Shown: positions 24,571 through 35,414 of the stretch, piece after piece
Layout: each line of letters starts with the position of its first letter
How positions within the stretch are numbered: the first letter of the stretch is position 1
Translations under genes and position numbers: made by a program
The notes under the pieces: generated by a model
Database searches by the model: none
Told to the model about the DNA's origin: nothing
Seen by the model: only the letters and a program-made list of their open reading frames with translations
Source: Elymus sibiricus
Lineage: Eukaryota > Streptophyta > Magnoliopsida > Poales > Poaceae
DNA: 64,000 nt
Assembly: GCA_039707655.1 (NCBI GenBank)
Contig: CM077666.1
Span: 400,043,886-400,107,885 of the forward strand
Reading direction: 5' to 3'

Positions 24571-26956
24571 ATAAAATAATTTTTTTTCTTTTTATTTCTG
24601 TTCTTGTGTGTTTACACAATTATGCTACTGTTATGATTGTGTTTTTATGTTTTAATTAGTGTTTGTGCCAAGTAATGCCTTTGGGGTGATTTGGAAGATA
24701 GTATAATTGATGCTGTTTGGAAAACAGAAAGTTTTGCGTCCAGTGCTGGAATTTTAATTCTGTAATGGAGTGTTAGAAAAATCTGAAATTTCTACACAGT
24801 ATTGGTATATGAATTTTCCACGTTGACCTAATTTTTCAGAATTTTTGGAGTTACAGAAGTATAGCTTTTAAATAGATCTTTACAGACTGTTCTGTTTTAG
24901 ACAGATTCTGTTTTTGTTGCATAGTTTGCTTATTTTGATGAATCTATGGATCGTATCGGGGGGTATGAGTCATGGAGAAGTTGGAGTACAGTAGCATTAT
25001 GCCAATATTAAATATGAATCAATTTACTGTAGTACTTAGAGTTAAGGATTTATTTGTTATACTAACGGATCTCACGAAGGTTTTGTTGAATTTTGTGTGA
25101 TTGAAGTTTTCAAGTTTTGGGTGAGATCACGATAGATGAAGGAATAAGGAGTGGAAAGAGCCTAAGCTTGGGGATGCCCAAGGCACCCCAAGGTAATATT
25201 CAAGGAAGACTCAAGCGTCTAAGCTTGGGGATGCCCCGGAAGGCATCCCCTCTTTCTTCTACCAACTATCGGTAATTTTACTTGGAGCTATATTTTTATT
25301 CATCACATGATATGTGTTTTACTTAGAGCGTCGTGTATTATATGAGTCTTTGCTTTGCTTGCTTTTTAGTTTGTCACAATCATCTTTGCTGGACACACCA
25401 ATTTGAGAGGGCCACACATTTATCATGATTTGTTAGAATACTCTATGTGCTTCACTTAATTTTTTGAGCTAGGCAGTTGCTCTAGTGCTTCACTTAAATC
25501 TTTTTGAGCACGGCGGTGGCTAAATTTTGAAGAAATATTGAGCTATCATGCTTCACTTGTATTATTTTGAGAGTTGATAAGATTGAAATTTTGAAGAAAT
25601 ATTTGCACTCTCATGCTTCACTTATATCTTTTTGAGAGTTGATAATAGTAATGGTAATTTGCACAAGATATGAATTTGGTCCCAAAGTGATGAATATTCA
25701 AGAGGGATATAATAAAAACTTTCATGAAAGATCATTGGATATGATAAGCTTGATTCCTTGCAATAGTTTTTTGCGATATGGAGATGATAATATGTGAGTC
25801 ATGTTAGTGAGTAATTATGATTTAGTAAGAATATTGGTGTTAAGGTTGGTGATTCCCTATGCGTGCACATTAAGTCAATAGTTATGCAACGAAATTATAT
25901 CCTACTTATGGTGCATTATTCGGTGTTAGTTATGTTCACTGCATGTTTATGACCGTTTTCGCTTTTTGGTTGGTCGCTTCTCAATCTTTTGCTAGCCTTC
26001 ATTTGTACTAAGCGGGAATGCTACTTGTGCATCCAAACTCCTTAAACCCAAGTTGTGCCAAATGAGTCAACCATACCTACCTATATGCGGGATTTCCATG
26101 CCGTTCCAAGTAAATTTGCATGTGCCAACTCTAAAATTTTCAAAATAATTTTCCGTTTTGTGTGCCCGTACCGCTCATGAAGTGGCAGGGGGTGGCCAAT
26201 ATTTTCCATGCTAGGTGTGTTATTCTCACGATGAGTGTTTACTCACTTGTCATTGCACGAGAGAGTGGCTGGTAATAGGGATGCCCAGTCCTGAAATGAA
26301 TTTTTTTTAATATGATGATAATAATAAATTCCTTGGAAAGTGTTGGTATGGAGGGCACCCGTGGATACGGCTAGCCATGGATTGTGAAAGAGTGGTGGAA
26401 AGGAAATAAACTTTATTTTCTGTTTGGGAACTGCCTATAATGTGTCTAGCATGGAAGATATTGGGAATTCTCGATCGTTTTCGTTGACAGGAAAAGCATG
26501 CCTCTCAAAATAATTTTATCTCTCTAATTTAAGCTTTGAGCTCTGGCACTTTTGCAAATCTCTGCTTCCCTCTGCGAAGGGCTTATCTATTTACTTTTAT
26601 GCAATTTTTATTTTGAGTCTCCATCTTCTCTTACAAAGCACCAACTAGAGAGCACTATTGTCATACTTGTGCATTGTGTGTAGCTAATATTGAGTGTGTT
26701 TCATGAATGGATCAATGATTGAGCATAATGGGCAAGGGATAACTTTCTTTAGCGTTGATATTTTGAAAGACATGGTTGCTTGTTAGTATGCTTGAGTATT
26801 TATATTTTCATGTCAAACTATAGACTATTGCTTTGAATCATTCAAGTCCAAATGTCCATGCTACAAAGAAAAGAATATATGATGAATATGATAGGTAGCA
26901 TTCCACATCAAAAATTCTGTTTTTATCATTTACCTACTCGAGGATGAGCAGGAATT
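24571..26956 (+). other. Non-coding interior of non-autonomous element with stem-loops
   Basis: AT-rich, no ORF of note. Two consecutive stem-loops at about 25164-25200 and 25221-25252 each open with AAGCTTGGGGATGCC and close with a complementary GGCACCCC or GGCATCCCC. The block 26559-26620 is shared with 6508-6572 of the pol-bearing element. Several short direct repeats around ATGCTTCACTT lie at 25450-25640. Confidence 0.7.
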
Positions 26957-26970
26957 AAGCTTGGGGATGC
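26957..26970 (+). other. Polypurine tract before 3' LTR
   Basis: AAGCTTGGGGATGC immediately precedes the LTR start at 26971. It uses the same core as the tract at 7121-7134. Confidence 0.75.
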
Positions 26971-28531
26971 TGATACGTCTCCAACGTATCTATAATTTTT
27001 TATTGGTCCATGCTATTATAGTATCAATCTTGGATGTTTTTTATATACATTTATAGCTATTATATATCATTTTTTGGGACTAACCTATTAACTTAGTGCC
27101 CAGTGCCAGTTGCTGTTTTTTTGCCTGTTTTTGGTTTTCCAGAATATCAGTACCAAACGAAGTCCAAATGGCACGAAACTTTTTGGAGATTTTTTTCTGG
27201 ACATAAGAGACACTAGAAGCTTCGGGAGGGGATGAGAAGATGAAGCAGTGGCCCACGAGGCACCACGGCGCGCCCCAGGGGGGCGCCCTGATACCTCGTG
27301 GGGCCCACACGGCTCCGTTTGACCTAATTCCACCTCTATAAATTCTCTAAAATCTGGAAACCAATAGAGGAGTCCACGAAATACTTTTTCCGCCACCGCA
27401 AGTTCTTGTTCTCGAGAGATCCCATCTGGAGGCCTTTTCCGGTACTCCGCCGGAGGGGGAATCGATCACGGAGGGGCTCTACATCATCCTTGCTGCCCTT
27501 CCGATGATGCGTGAGTAGTTTACCACAGACCTTCGGGCCCATAGTTAGTAGCTAGATGGCTTCTTCTCTCTTTTTGATCTTCAATACAATGTTCTCCTCG
27601 ATGTTCTTGGAGTTCTATCCGATGTAATCACTTTTTGCGGTGTGTTTGTTGGGATCCGATGAATTGTGAGTTTATGATCAGATTATCCATGAATATTATT
27701 TGAGTTTTCTCTGAACTCTTTTATGCATGATTATTATAGCTTCGTATTTCTCTCCGATCTATTGATTTGGTTTGACCAACTAGATTAATTTATCTTGCAA
27801 TGGTAGAGGTGCTTTGTAATGGGTTCGATCTTGCGGTGCTCAATCCCAGTGACAGAAAGGGACATGACACGTATGTATCATTGCTATTAAGGGTAAAAAG
27901 ATGGAGTTTATTCATGCGTGAGTTTACTTTGTCTACATCATGTCATCTTCCTTAAGGCGTTACTCCGTTCTTTATGGACTTAATACACTAGATGCATGCT
28001 GGATAGTGGTCGATGTGTGGAGTAATAGTAGTAGATGCAGGTAGGAGTTGGTCTACTTGTTTCGGACGTGATGCCTATATACATGATCATTGCCTTGGAT
28101 ATCGTCATGATTATTTGCTTTTCTATCAATTGCCCAACAGTAATTTGTTCACCCACCGTATGCTATTTTCAAGAGAGAAGCCTCTAGTGAAAACTATGGC
28201 CCCCGGGTCTATCATAATCATATATTGAAAATCCTAAAAATACCTTGCTGCACTTTTACTTTATTTATTTTATTTTGTATTTTTGTTCAATATATTTATC
28301 TATCACCATACAATTTAATCTTGCAATTAACCGCCGAGGGATTGACAACCCCTTGTTTGCGTTGGGTGCAAGGATTTGTTGTTTTGTGTGCAGGTACTGC
28401 TAACGAGTTGTTACGTGATTCTCCTACTGGATTGATAACCTTGGTTTCATAACTGAGGGAAATACTTATCTCTACTGTACTGCATCATCCCCTCCTTTTC
28501 GGGGAAATCCCAACGCAGCTCACAAGTAGCA
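26971..28531 (+). repeat. 3' LTR of non-autonomous Athila-type element (1561 bp)
   Basis: TGATACGTCTCC to AAGTAGCA, with the GC hairpin at about 27253-27301 intact. The solo LTR at 43813-45370 belongs to the same family. Confidence 0.93.
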
Positions 28532-28988
28532 CCGGGCAACCCAGCTTGGCCAAATCTTAAGTCAAATCGATGCATATTATGGCTTGAAAGACAGTAGTAT
28601 GTAAGAGGTGGAATAATGCGTGTTTTGAAAAGAACACGCGGTATTGATTTTGTTCCTCGAGGCCCCTCAAGGGATGCCTCCGAAGTCTTTCAAGAGATAA
28701 AAAGAAAGGAAGAGAAAGACAAAAAAAAGGAGGGTAGTGTATGTACAGAGGTGAGTAGTTCTCGGAGCTTCAACCATAGAAACGTCGGAGTAGCACCGCG
28801 TTCCAGGGGTTGGGTTCTAGACGCCCATCCTCTGGATCTCGAATCCGGTACGCGCCTCCGGTGAGGACCTGGTCGATGATGAATGGCCCGTCCCACTTAG
28901 GGGAGAGCTTATGCGTCTGCTTCTCCGGATGAAAGCCACATGAGGAGGTCTCCTTTGTTGAAGTCCTTTGCGCGGACCTCCCTGGTAT

Positions 28989-29240
28989 CACTACTAGGGA
29001 AAACCCTAGCAGTAGCGCGGGGTATTGGCATAGGAGTAGCGCGGGTGGGCGTGCTACTGCTACGGCGCTATAGCTAACTTGTAGCAATAGTGCGGTTCTC
29101 ACCCGCGCTACTGATACCCGAGTTTAGCAGTAGCGCATTTTGGAGAACCACGCTACTGCTAAAAGCTGCAGCGCGCCTATTTACCACGCGCTACTGCTAA
29201 TGCAGCGCTGCTGCTACACACATACCCCGCGCTACTGTTA
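28989..29240. repeat. Left terminal and subterminal repeats of CACTA element
   Basis: After the terminal repeat come about nine copies of AGCAGTAGCGCGG-like motifs in both orientations (GCGCTACTGCTA on the other strand). These are the presumed binding sites of a TNPA-type protein. Confidence 0.85.
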
Positions 29241-30126
29241 CTATTTTTTGTATTTTTTTTGCTACGTATTTACTCTGTTTTTTAATAGGTTTTATACAAT
29301 AGCCTCTGTCATATCATACACACAATAGTCTCATCATATCATACACATGCAAATAGTCATATCAAATCATGTCATCATCATCCAACACAAATGATGTCTC
29401 TCATCATCATCGATCTCGAAATAGCGATACAAGTTATGACATGTCTCGAATACATGCAACTACATCGTCATCCCATACACATGTTTCATCATTCATATAA
29501 ACAATGATATAGAAGAGAAGACCTATCACTATGAGTAAGAGCGGAATTATGCAGAACATGAGGCGCCGGTTCTGATTCCTCTCTCGCGCTAGCGTGAACC
29601 TCAAGTAACTAGCTTCTGCTTCTTGTCTGCTATCAAACCCTTTATGGCTGCCGCCCGAGAACCGTGACACTTGGGCCTGACACTCGGGCCACTCGTCGTA
29701 CACTCCCAGAACCCTCCCTATGTACACGGTATAGCACTTCTTCACCATCAAGGATCTATGTACCTGTTAGAGATGCATCTTCATCAAGCGAATTCAACAA
29801 GAATATGCAACATAATATACTTGAGAAACACGAAGAGAAATAGTTAGCAAAAATATGCAACATATAGTAAACATAATCAACACAGGTTCATCGTACCCAA
29901 ACTAATTAACTAGATGTATGCAAGTTCATCGTACCCAAACTAATTAACTACCGTTACGCAAGTTCAGCGGGACCGTTTAAATAAAGTACTAATTCAACCA
30001 ACACATCATCATCGGCATCGTGAATCACTACAAGTTCCATCCATCCATTTCCGGGAGGATGCACCCTAGCTTGGTGAACGGTGTCAGGTCCTGACGTTGC
30101 ATGCCTATGCGAGTTCTGACGTCAGC
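29241..30126. other. 3' part of CACTA second gene or spacer
   Basis: AT-rich sequence. A 105-codon minus-strand ORF (29434-29751) contains a hydrophobic segment (CIIPLLLIVIGLLFYIIVY), so a small membrane protein or a last exon of an adjoining ORF is possible. I could not connect it to a known domain. The direct repeat GTTCATCGTACCCAAACTAA occurs twice near 29888 and 29923. Confidence 0.4.
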
Positions 30127-33100
30127 TCAGGATATAGGGCCGTGGTAGAACATCCCCTCCTCTTTGATGACATCTTTAATGATCATCGATGCAATGTCCC
30201 TCTGGATGCGAAAGAAGTCATCTCTGAGCTTATAGTCCGGTTCGGCTCCTAAGTCTTGTGCCCATTGACGGATATGGTCATTGTTTCTGGTTGTCATGCG
30301 AAGACGTTGGCGGTCCCTTCTGAACTCCATCATGAGATGGAGGATGTAGAATCCATCGTTGTGGCTTCCTGCCGATTGATGGACCGAGCAGAACGTAGTT
30401 TATGCGAGAAACCCGGCGCGCCCTTCCTTTGTTTCCTGATCTCGATGTGGCCACCCATCATGCTGAAGCCGTTGAGAGCACTATCCAGAATATTCATTAT
30501 GTGGGTGTAGTCTTTCTTCTCGAAGTTTCTGGACGAGTCGAAATACACGGCGTGGGAGACTCACGGAAAAAGAACGATAAGGACGGCGCGCCCGTTGCTG
30601 CTGAAAATAAAGACACCTCAAATTAGCCACCATATGAGCGAAGGAATGATTGAAATGTACGAAAGGGTTTTCCGGCAATGACTTATATTGGATGATAAGG
30701 CTGGAGAACCGTATCCTTGTCCTTATTCATTATCATGAAGTTCTCGATGTACTGCCTAGCAGCTTGACGTTCAAATTCACTGAGACACAAGAAGGACTCA
30801 TGCATGTAGTATGGATCCGTAACCGAGATTTGATCGATTTGGTCTCTCCTGATGATGAAGTTCATATGTAGCGCAAAAAGGCGGACGATCGTAAAATCGA
30901 CCCACCTCATGAGAAACATGTCAAATATGTGATCAAATCGTAGGAAGAACACATCCGCGGGGAGTGTGTCGATGTAGCACTTGGCCTGAGGCACACGAAC
31001 CGCATAAAGCGGGTATCCCGGAGCCTTCGAGGCAAGAAGGCTTTTCTCTGTCGACGGCACATGGTCGTGCAGTCTCCTGAGATCCCCTGATATGCCCTCT
31101 AGCGGTTTTGGCGGTAGGATCGGCTGGCCCGCGACATGGATCATCGCCGCACCTTTGACTGGTACATGGTCTTCAAAATTGGTCGGCGGAGCCGACTGGC
31201 TGCTTGAAGCTTTGGCGGCAGGAAGGCCTCTCTTCTGCGGTCTCTTCCTGTGCTTCTTCTTGGGTTGAGGTAGTGAGCCTTCCAGGCCCTGTCTGACCCC
31301 CGCGACCAATGTGTTTGGGCTAAGCATTGCACGACCCTCGGCTACTTAACCATGGGTTGAGGCGGCATCTGGAGGCGTCTCCTGTGAGGATTGCATGAAG
31401 AGAGACTTCTTGCAATCAACCCTACGACGTTCCTGCTCCGGCACATCATCCAACTCCTCATCCACATGCTCATAGCCCGAGTCACATTGCTGACTCATCA
31501 TTTGTCCGTCGTCATAGGCGCCAGTACTGAGGAACCGGAGGGGGTCCTTCTCCTCCATCTCATCATCCATTCCTTGTTCCACGGGGGCGACTACATCATC
31601 CACTATTGGACCCTCTTCCTCGCGTCGTCCGCCGCTCTCACCCGGCACGAGAGGCGCTGGTAATTGCGTAGGTGGGGTGGTGGTGTTCATACCTTGCTGA
31701 TGTGTGGTCATTGGTGTGCTCTCGGCCGCCTCCAGACAAAGAAGATTCTTCGGCCACAGCCAACCCTTGCATTTTCCAAGCCGCATCGGGGTCTCGTCCT
31801 CCTCTCCCCCGAGCCGTACTGGAGGAGTCAAATCCTCGTGGCCCACTTTCACACTCGACAAGGTTACCCTGAAGGTGCCAACGGGGATCGGTTGGCCGTG
31901 GAACGTGAGTTCCAAGGGCTTCGTTATCAATGCCTTTCCCACGTCCACCTTCTGGCCGTTGATCATGTAGAATACGGTGCACGGGGTTTTGTCGGCCTGC
32001 GAAGACATGTCTGCAGCGTAAGACATCCGAAAGGCAACGAAAAATGGAAGATTATAGATATGTTGGTGCGACGTGTAATTACCGTGAGGACGTCGAGGTC
32101 AGCCAAAGACGAAGGCCCGCCTAGCACGCCAGAGACAGAGGACGGGCTGCTATGAGCGGGTGTGGGAGCAGGCGCGGGTGCGGGACCTTGTGCGGTAGTG
32201 GCAGCAGGTGGTGGTGGTGCGATGTTCACCGAGTTGCTCCCGACGAAGCTGGGCATGGGAAAATCCTGTGCCGTCTTGTCTGGATTTTGCTTCATCCAGT
32301 CGATAATAGCCGGAATCAAGTTAGTAGCGAAATCATTTCTGCAGGCAGCTAAAGCTGCATTGACTGCCTGCTGGACCAACTCATTTCTGGTCGCTTCTGC
32401 GGCCTCAGCTACTTTTTTTTCGGCCTCAGCTGCATTTTTCTTGACCGCAATCTTCACCTTCTCGTCGATGTTCAACTGACTGAACTTCTTTTTCTGCTTT
32501 TTGGCCTCCGGGCCCTCATCGTAGTAGTACTTCCACGTGGCGCCGTCTCCGACGTCGTGCACACGTCCATATTGCGGCCGCTAGTCCAAAGGGAATCCCT
32601 TCAGTTGGTTCAAGGCCCGGTTGAGAGGGGTGTCCCACTTGGGCCTCATCGACGACTAAGACGACGAGTCGCTTTTGGCCGCAAGCCTGTGTTGCTCCTT
32701 CTGCAAAAGGAACATGAACCGTTTACGAATGTTACTACAACGTGTAGTCGACTTGATCAGAAGCTAAATGTAAGGTGGTAAAAGAATAATTACCAGTAAT
32801 CTAATCAATTTCCTCATGATCGTGTCCGTGTACCAAACCTTCTTTTCCTTGTCCCACTTGTACCGGGCCCTGATGAAGTCACGCTCCTGCGGGTCGGTGA
32901 ACTCCGCGAAGGGGTCTGGGATCCCCGCGGCTTCACGTTCCGCGTCCTCCTTATCCCATATGGGCCTCTTGCCAAGGTAGCCATGGCTTCCGAGGTGTTG
33001 GTTCCCCGTGTTCCTTTGCTGAAGCCCCTTGTATTTCTCAGACTTAAGCTTGGCTGCCTCAGTAGCGGAAGTGTCCTTGAACTTTTCGAACTCCTCTTCC

Positions 33101-33748
33101 GTAAGTGTCGGATTGTCCGCCAAAATCTTGGACAGGGGTTCTTTAGCATCAATCGCTCGTTTCACCCTCCCTTTCTAGGCGGACAAATCGTTGCTGAACA
33201 TGCCCATGGCGTGGTTGATAATCTTTTTCATGGCAGGATCATCCCACGGGTGTTCTATGCGGTCATCCCGGCCGGGGAACTGGAATCTCTTGTGCAGCTT
33301 CGTTAGGATCAAGTGCTCCATATGTGGTTTACTCCTTAAGTCATTGTCGTTGATGCTCGCGGTTTCCCGTAGGATGCATCCGACTTGGTTGCCGTAGCAC
33401 TTGCGAGCTTCAACCGGCACTATTGGCTCGAATTTGCCGGGGTGCATCTCTGTGACCAGCAATCTTCCGATGCCGAGTTTGTTAGGGCGTCGTGTCCTCT
33501 GCTTCTTCTGCTTCTTCTTTTCGTTACCGGCTTTGGTGCCGGTACCTTCCGCGCCGGTCTCGGCGCCGCCATCGGTGTCGGTGCCATCGGTGTCGATGTC
33601 GGCGGCAGTACCATCGTCCGCTATGACCAGGGCACTGCAAACCTTGTGTTTGCTGACTAGACAAAAAGTCGAGGTAATCTTGTTCACGGTCATATTGTAT
33701 GTCGTCGGCAACGTGGTCAGAAGCCCCGGTTTCATCGTTGTTCGACAT
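30127..33748 (-). pseudogene. Second ORF of CACTA element (TNPA-position gene), with C-terminus like Ulp1 peptidases
   Basis: Several exon-sized ORFs on the minus strand follow one another: about 33748-33175, 33165-32815, 32562-32080, 32026-31346, 31327-30683 and 30678-30127. The N-terminal part is acidic, then basic (EKKKQKKQRTRRPNKLG). A charged helical part (KKNAAEAEKKVAEAAEATRNE) and a Pro/Ala linker follow. The last 200 residues have the layout of a C48 (Ulp1/SUMO-protease) fold: YFDSSR, then an SAGSHNDGFYILH string where such peptidases have Q-x-x-x-x-x-CG. No catalytic Cys is visible there, so activity is unlikely. A TAG at 33175 and frame changes break the gene. The role in transposition is inferred from position only. 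Confidence 0.6.
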
Positions 33749-34599
33749 GTTTCCTACGATTAACTCTGCTCATTTAATTCTTAAACTATAATAAAATGAG
33801 TAATGACATAAAAAAAGGCCTATGGTTTGCCGAAATGCCGTTTCATTCCCGTCCCAGCAAATCCCGGGCACTTGATATGCCTACTTTCTAGCACAAGTCA
33901 TGCCGAAATTCACGGGAAATTTTAGCATGACCTTTGCTAAAAAGTGGACATATCAAGCGCCTGAAATTCGCCGGAACAGAAATGAATCAACATTCCGGCA
34001 AAACATAGGCCACTCGGATCATTTTCCCTGCAAACAATTAATATAGGCCACTCCTCTCAAAAAAAGATATGATCATGCATGCTCTCAGTGGCCACCATCT
34101 TCTTTGAATTAACTGAATTTCAATAAATATATAGCACGCAAATTTCAGAAAATTAACTGAATTTAAATAAATGGCAGCAGCACTAGAATTTGATAACTAG
34201 TTGAATTTACATTCAACACGATTTTTTTTCCTACTGTCTACTTGAAGGTAACCTAGAATTTGAGGGGGACCGGGGGGAATAGGGGGAAACCCTAGAAAAA
34301 TCCCCCAATCACTAATGAACCCTAGAAAAAAAATCATACTACAATTCCTACTGTCTACTATTTCAAACCTAGCTATTTCATCAACACACAATCATCACAC
34401 ATTAATCATTTCACCTAGCTAGGGTTTCATCATCATCATCATCACCTAGGGTTTTACAAAATTCTGAAAATTCATTTACTGCAAATTAATTTAACTAAAT
34501 TCATCTAGAACTAGTATCTCTGTAAAACCCTAGAACTAGTATCACCTAGCTAGAATTTCTAAACCCTAGCTAGAACCCTAACCTCCACCGAGGCAGAGA

Positions 34600-34886
34600 G
34601 AGAGAGAGGATGGGTGGGGCTTACAGAGGGGGTCGGGGGAGACAGCAGCACCGAGGAGGGTCAGAGGCGGGGCGGGGTCGGGGAAGACGGCGACGTCGAG
34701 GAGGTTGCAGGCGCGCGGCGACGTCAAGGAGGAGGCAGGCACGCGGTGATGTCGAGGAGGCAGGCGCGGCGAGGACGGGCTCCGGCGACGGCGCGAGGAG
34801 GCAAGGGCGACGAGGGCTCCAGCGACGGCGCGAGGAGAAAGGGGATCGAATGGGGAATTGGGGAAGAAAGGCCCGCGCGGTGGGTT
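34600..34886 (-). promoter_or_regulatory. GC-rich leader upstream of CACTA second gene
   Basis: On the minus strand this is a C-rich, CTC-repeat sequence about 0.9 kb ahead of the second ORF. It looks like a grass 5' untranslated region followed by AT-rich intron-like sequence (33750-34600). The Gly/Arg-rich plus-strand ORFs here are a consequence of base composition. Assignment as leader is inference. Confidence 0.35.
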
Positions 34887-35102
34887 AAGACAAAAATAGC
34901 AGTAGCGCTGGTCCGCACCCGCGCTATAGCTAAATTAGCTATAGCGCGTGTAAACCCAACACACGCTACAGATAAGTTAGCTATAGCGCGGGTCCAGACC
35001 CGCGTTACTGCTATAGCTAACTTAGCAGTAGTGCCGGTTTCTCTGACACGCGCTACTGCTAAGTTAGCTATAGCGCGTGTCCAGGCCCGCGCTACTGATA
35101 TT
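34887..35102. repeat. Internal copy of CACTA subterminal repeat array
   Basis: About ten motifs of the type TAGCAGTAGCGC and GCGCTATAGCTAA in both orientations, the same family as at the two ends. They lie between the two genes, where none is needed for end recognition. A pyrimidine-rich tract (35103-35275) and a TA microsatellite (35385-35402) follow. Confidence 0.85.
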
Positions 35103-35414
35103 CCTTTGATTTTTTCTTTTCATTTTCTCCGTTTCCTTTTTCTTTTCATTTTATTTTTCTTATTTCCTTTCTCCTTTTTCTTTTTCTTTTCATTTCCTTT
35201 TCTAATCCTTTCATTTTCTTCTTTCCTTTCTCATTTTTCTATTTCTTTTCATTTTCTTTTCTTTTCCGAAAGACGACCGAGCCGGGAAGAAGGGGATCGG
35301 ATACAATGTATATAACTCAGGCAACGATATATATTACACATCATTTGACTGATAACGATTAAGTGCGTACACAAAATAAATACATATATATATATATATA
35401 TAAATGATGGTTTC

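Larger units (their letters stand above)
21948..28531 (+). mobile_element. Non-autonomous Athila-type LTR retrotransposon without pol
   Basis: Two LTRs (21948-23492 and 26971-28531) start TGATACGTCTCC and end AAGTAGCA. Near-identical 5-mers CCAGG and CCGGG flank them. A perfect tRNA-Asp type primer-binding site lies at 23504-23521 and a polypurine tract at 26957-26970. The 3.5 kb between carries only one ORF (23731-24570) and no protease, reverse transcriptase or integrase. It must therefore have used proteins from a related element. Confidence 0.92.

Noticed and set aside
28989..29240. Regular short repeats resembling a CRISPR array
   Set aside because: The motifs occur in both orientations with irregular spacing, sit at the ends of a CACTA transposon with TIR and target duplication, and the genome is a plant's.
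30256..33763. Many plus-strand ORFs across the CACTA second gene
   Set aside because: They are shadows of the minus-strand exons, which show the better charge pattern and conserved strings.
34610..35315. Long plus-strand ORFs rich in Gly, Arg and then Phe
   Set aside because: Composition artefacts of a GC-rich leader, the subterminal repeats and a pyrimidine tract. No start context or domain supports them.
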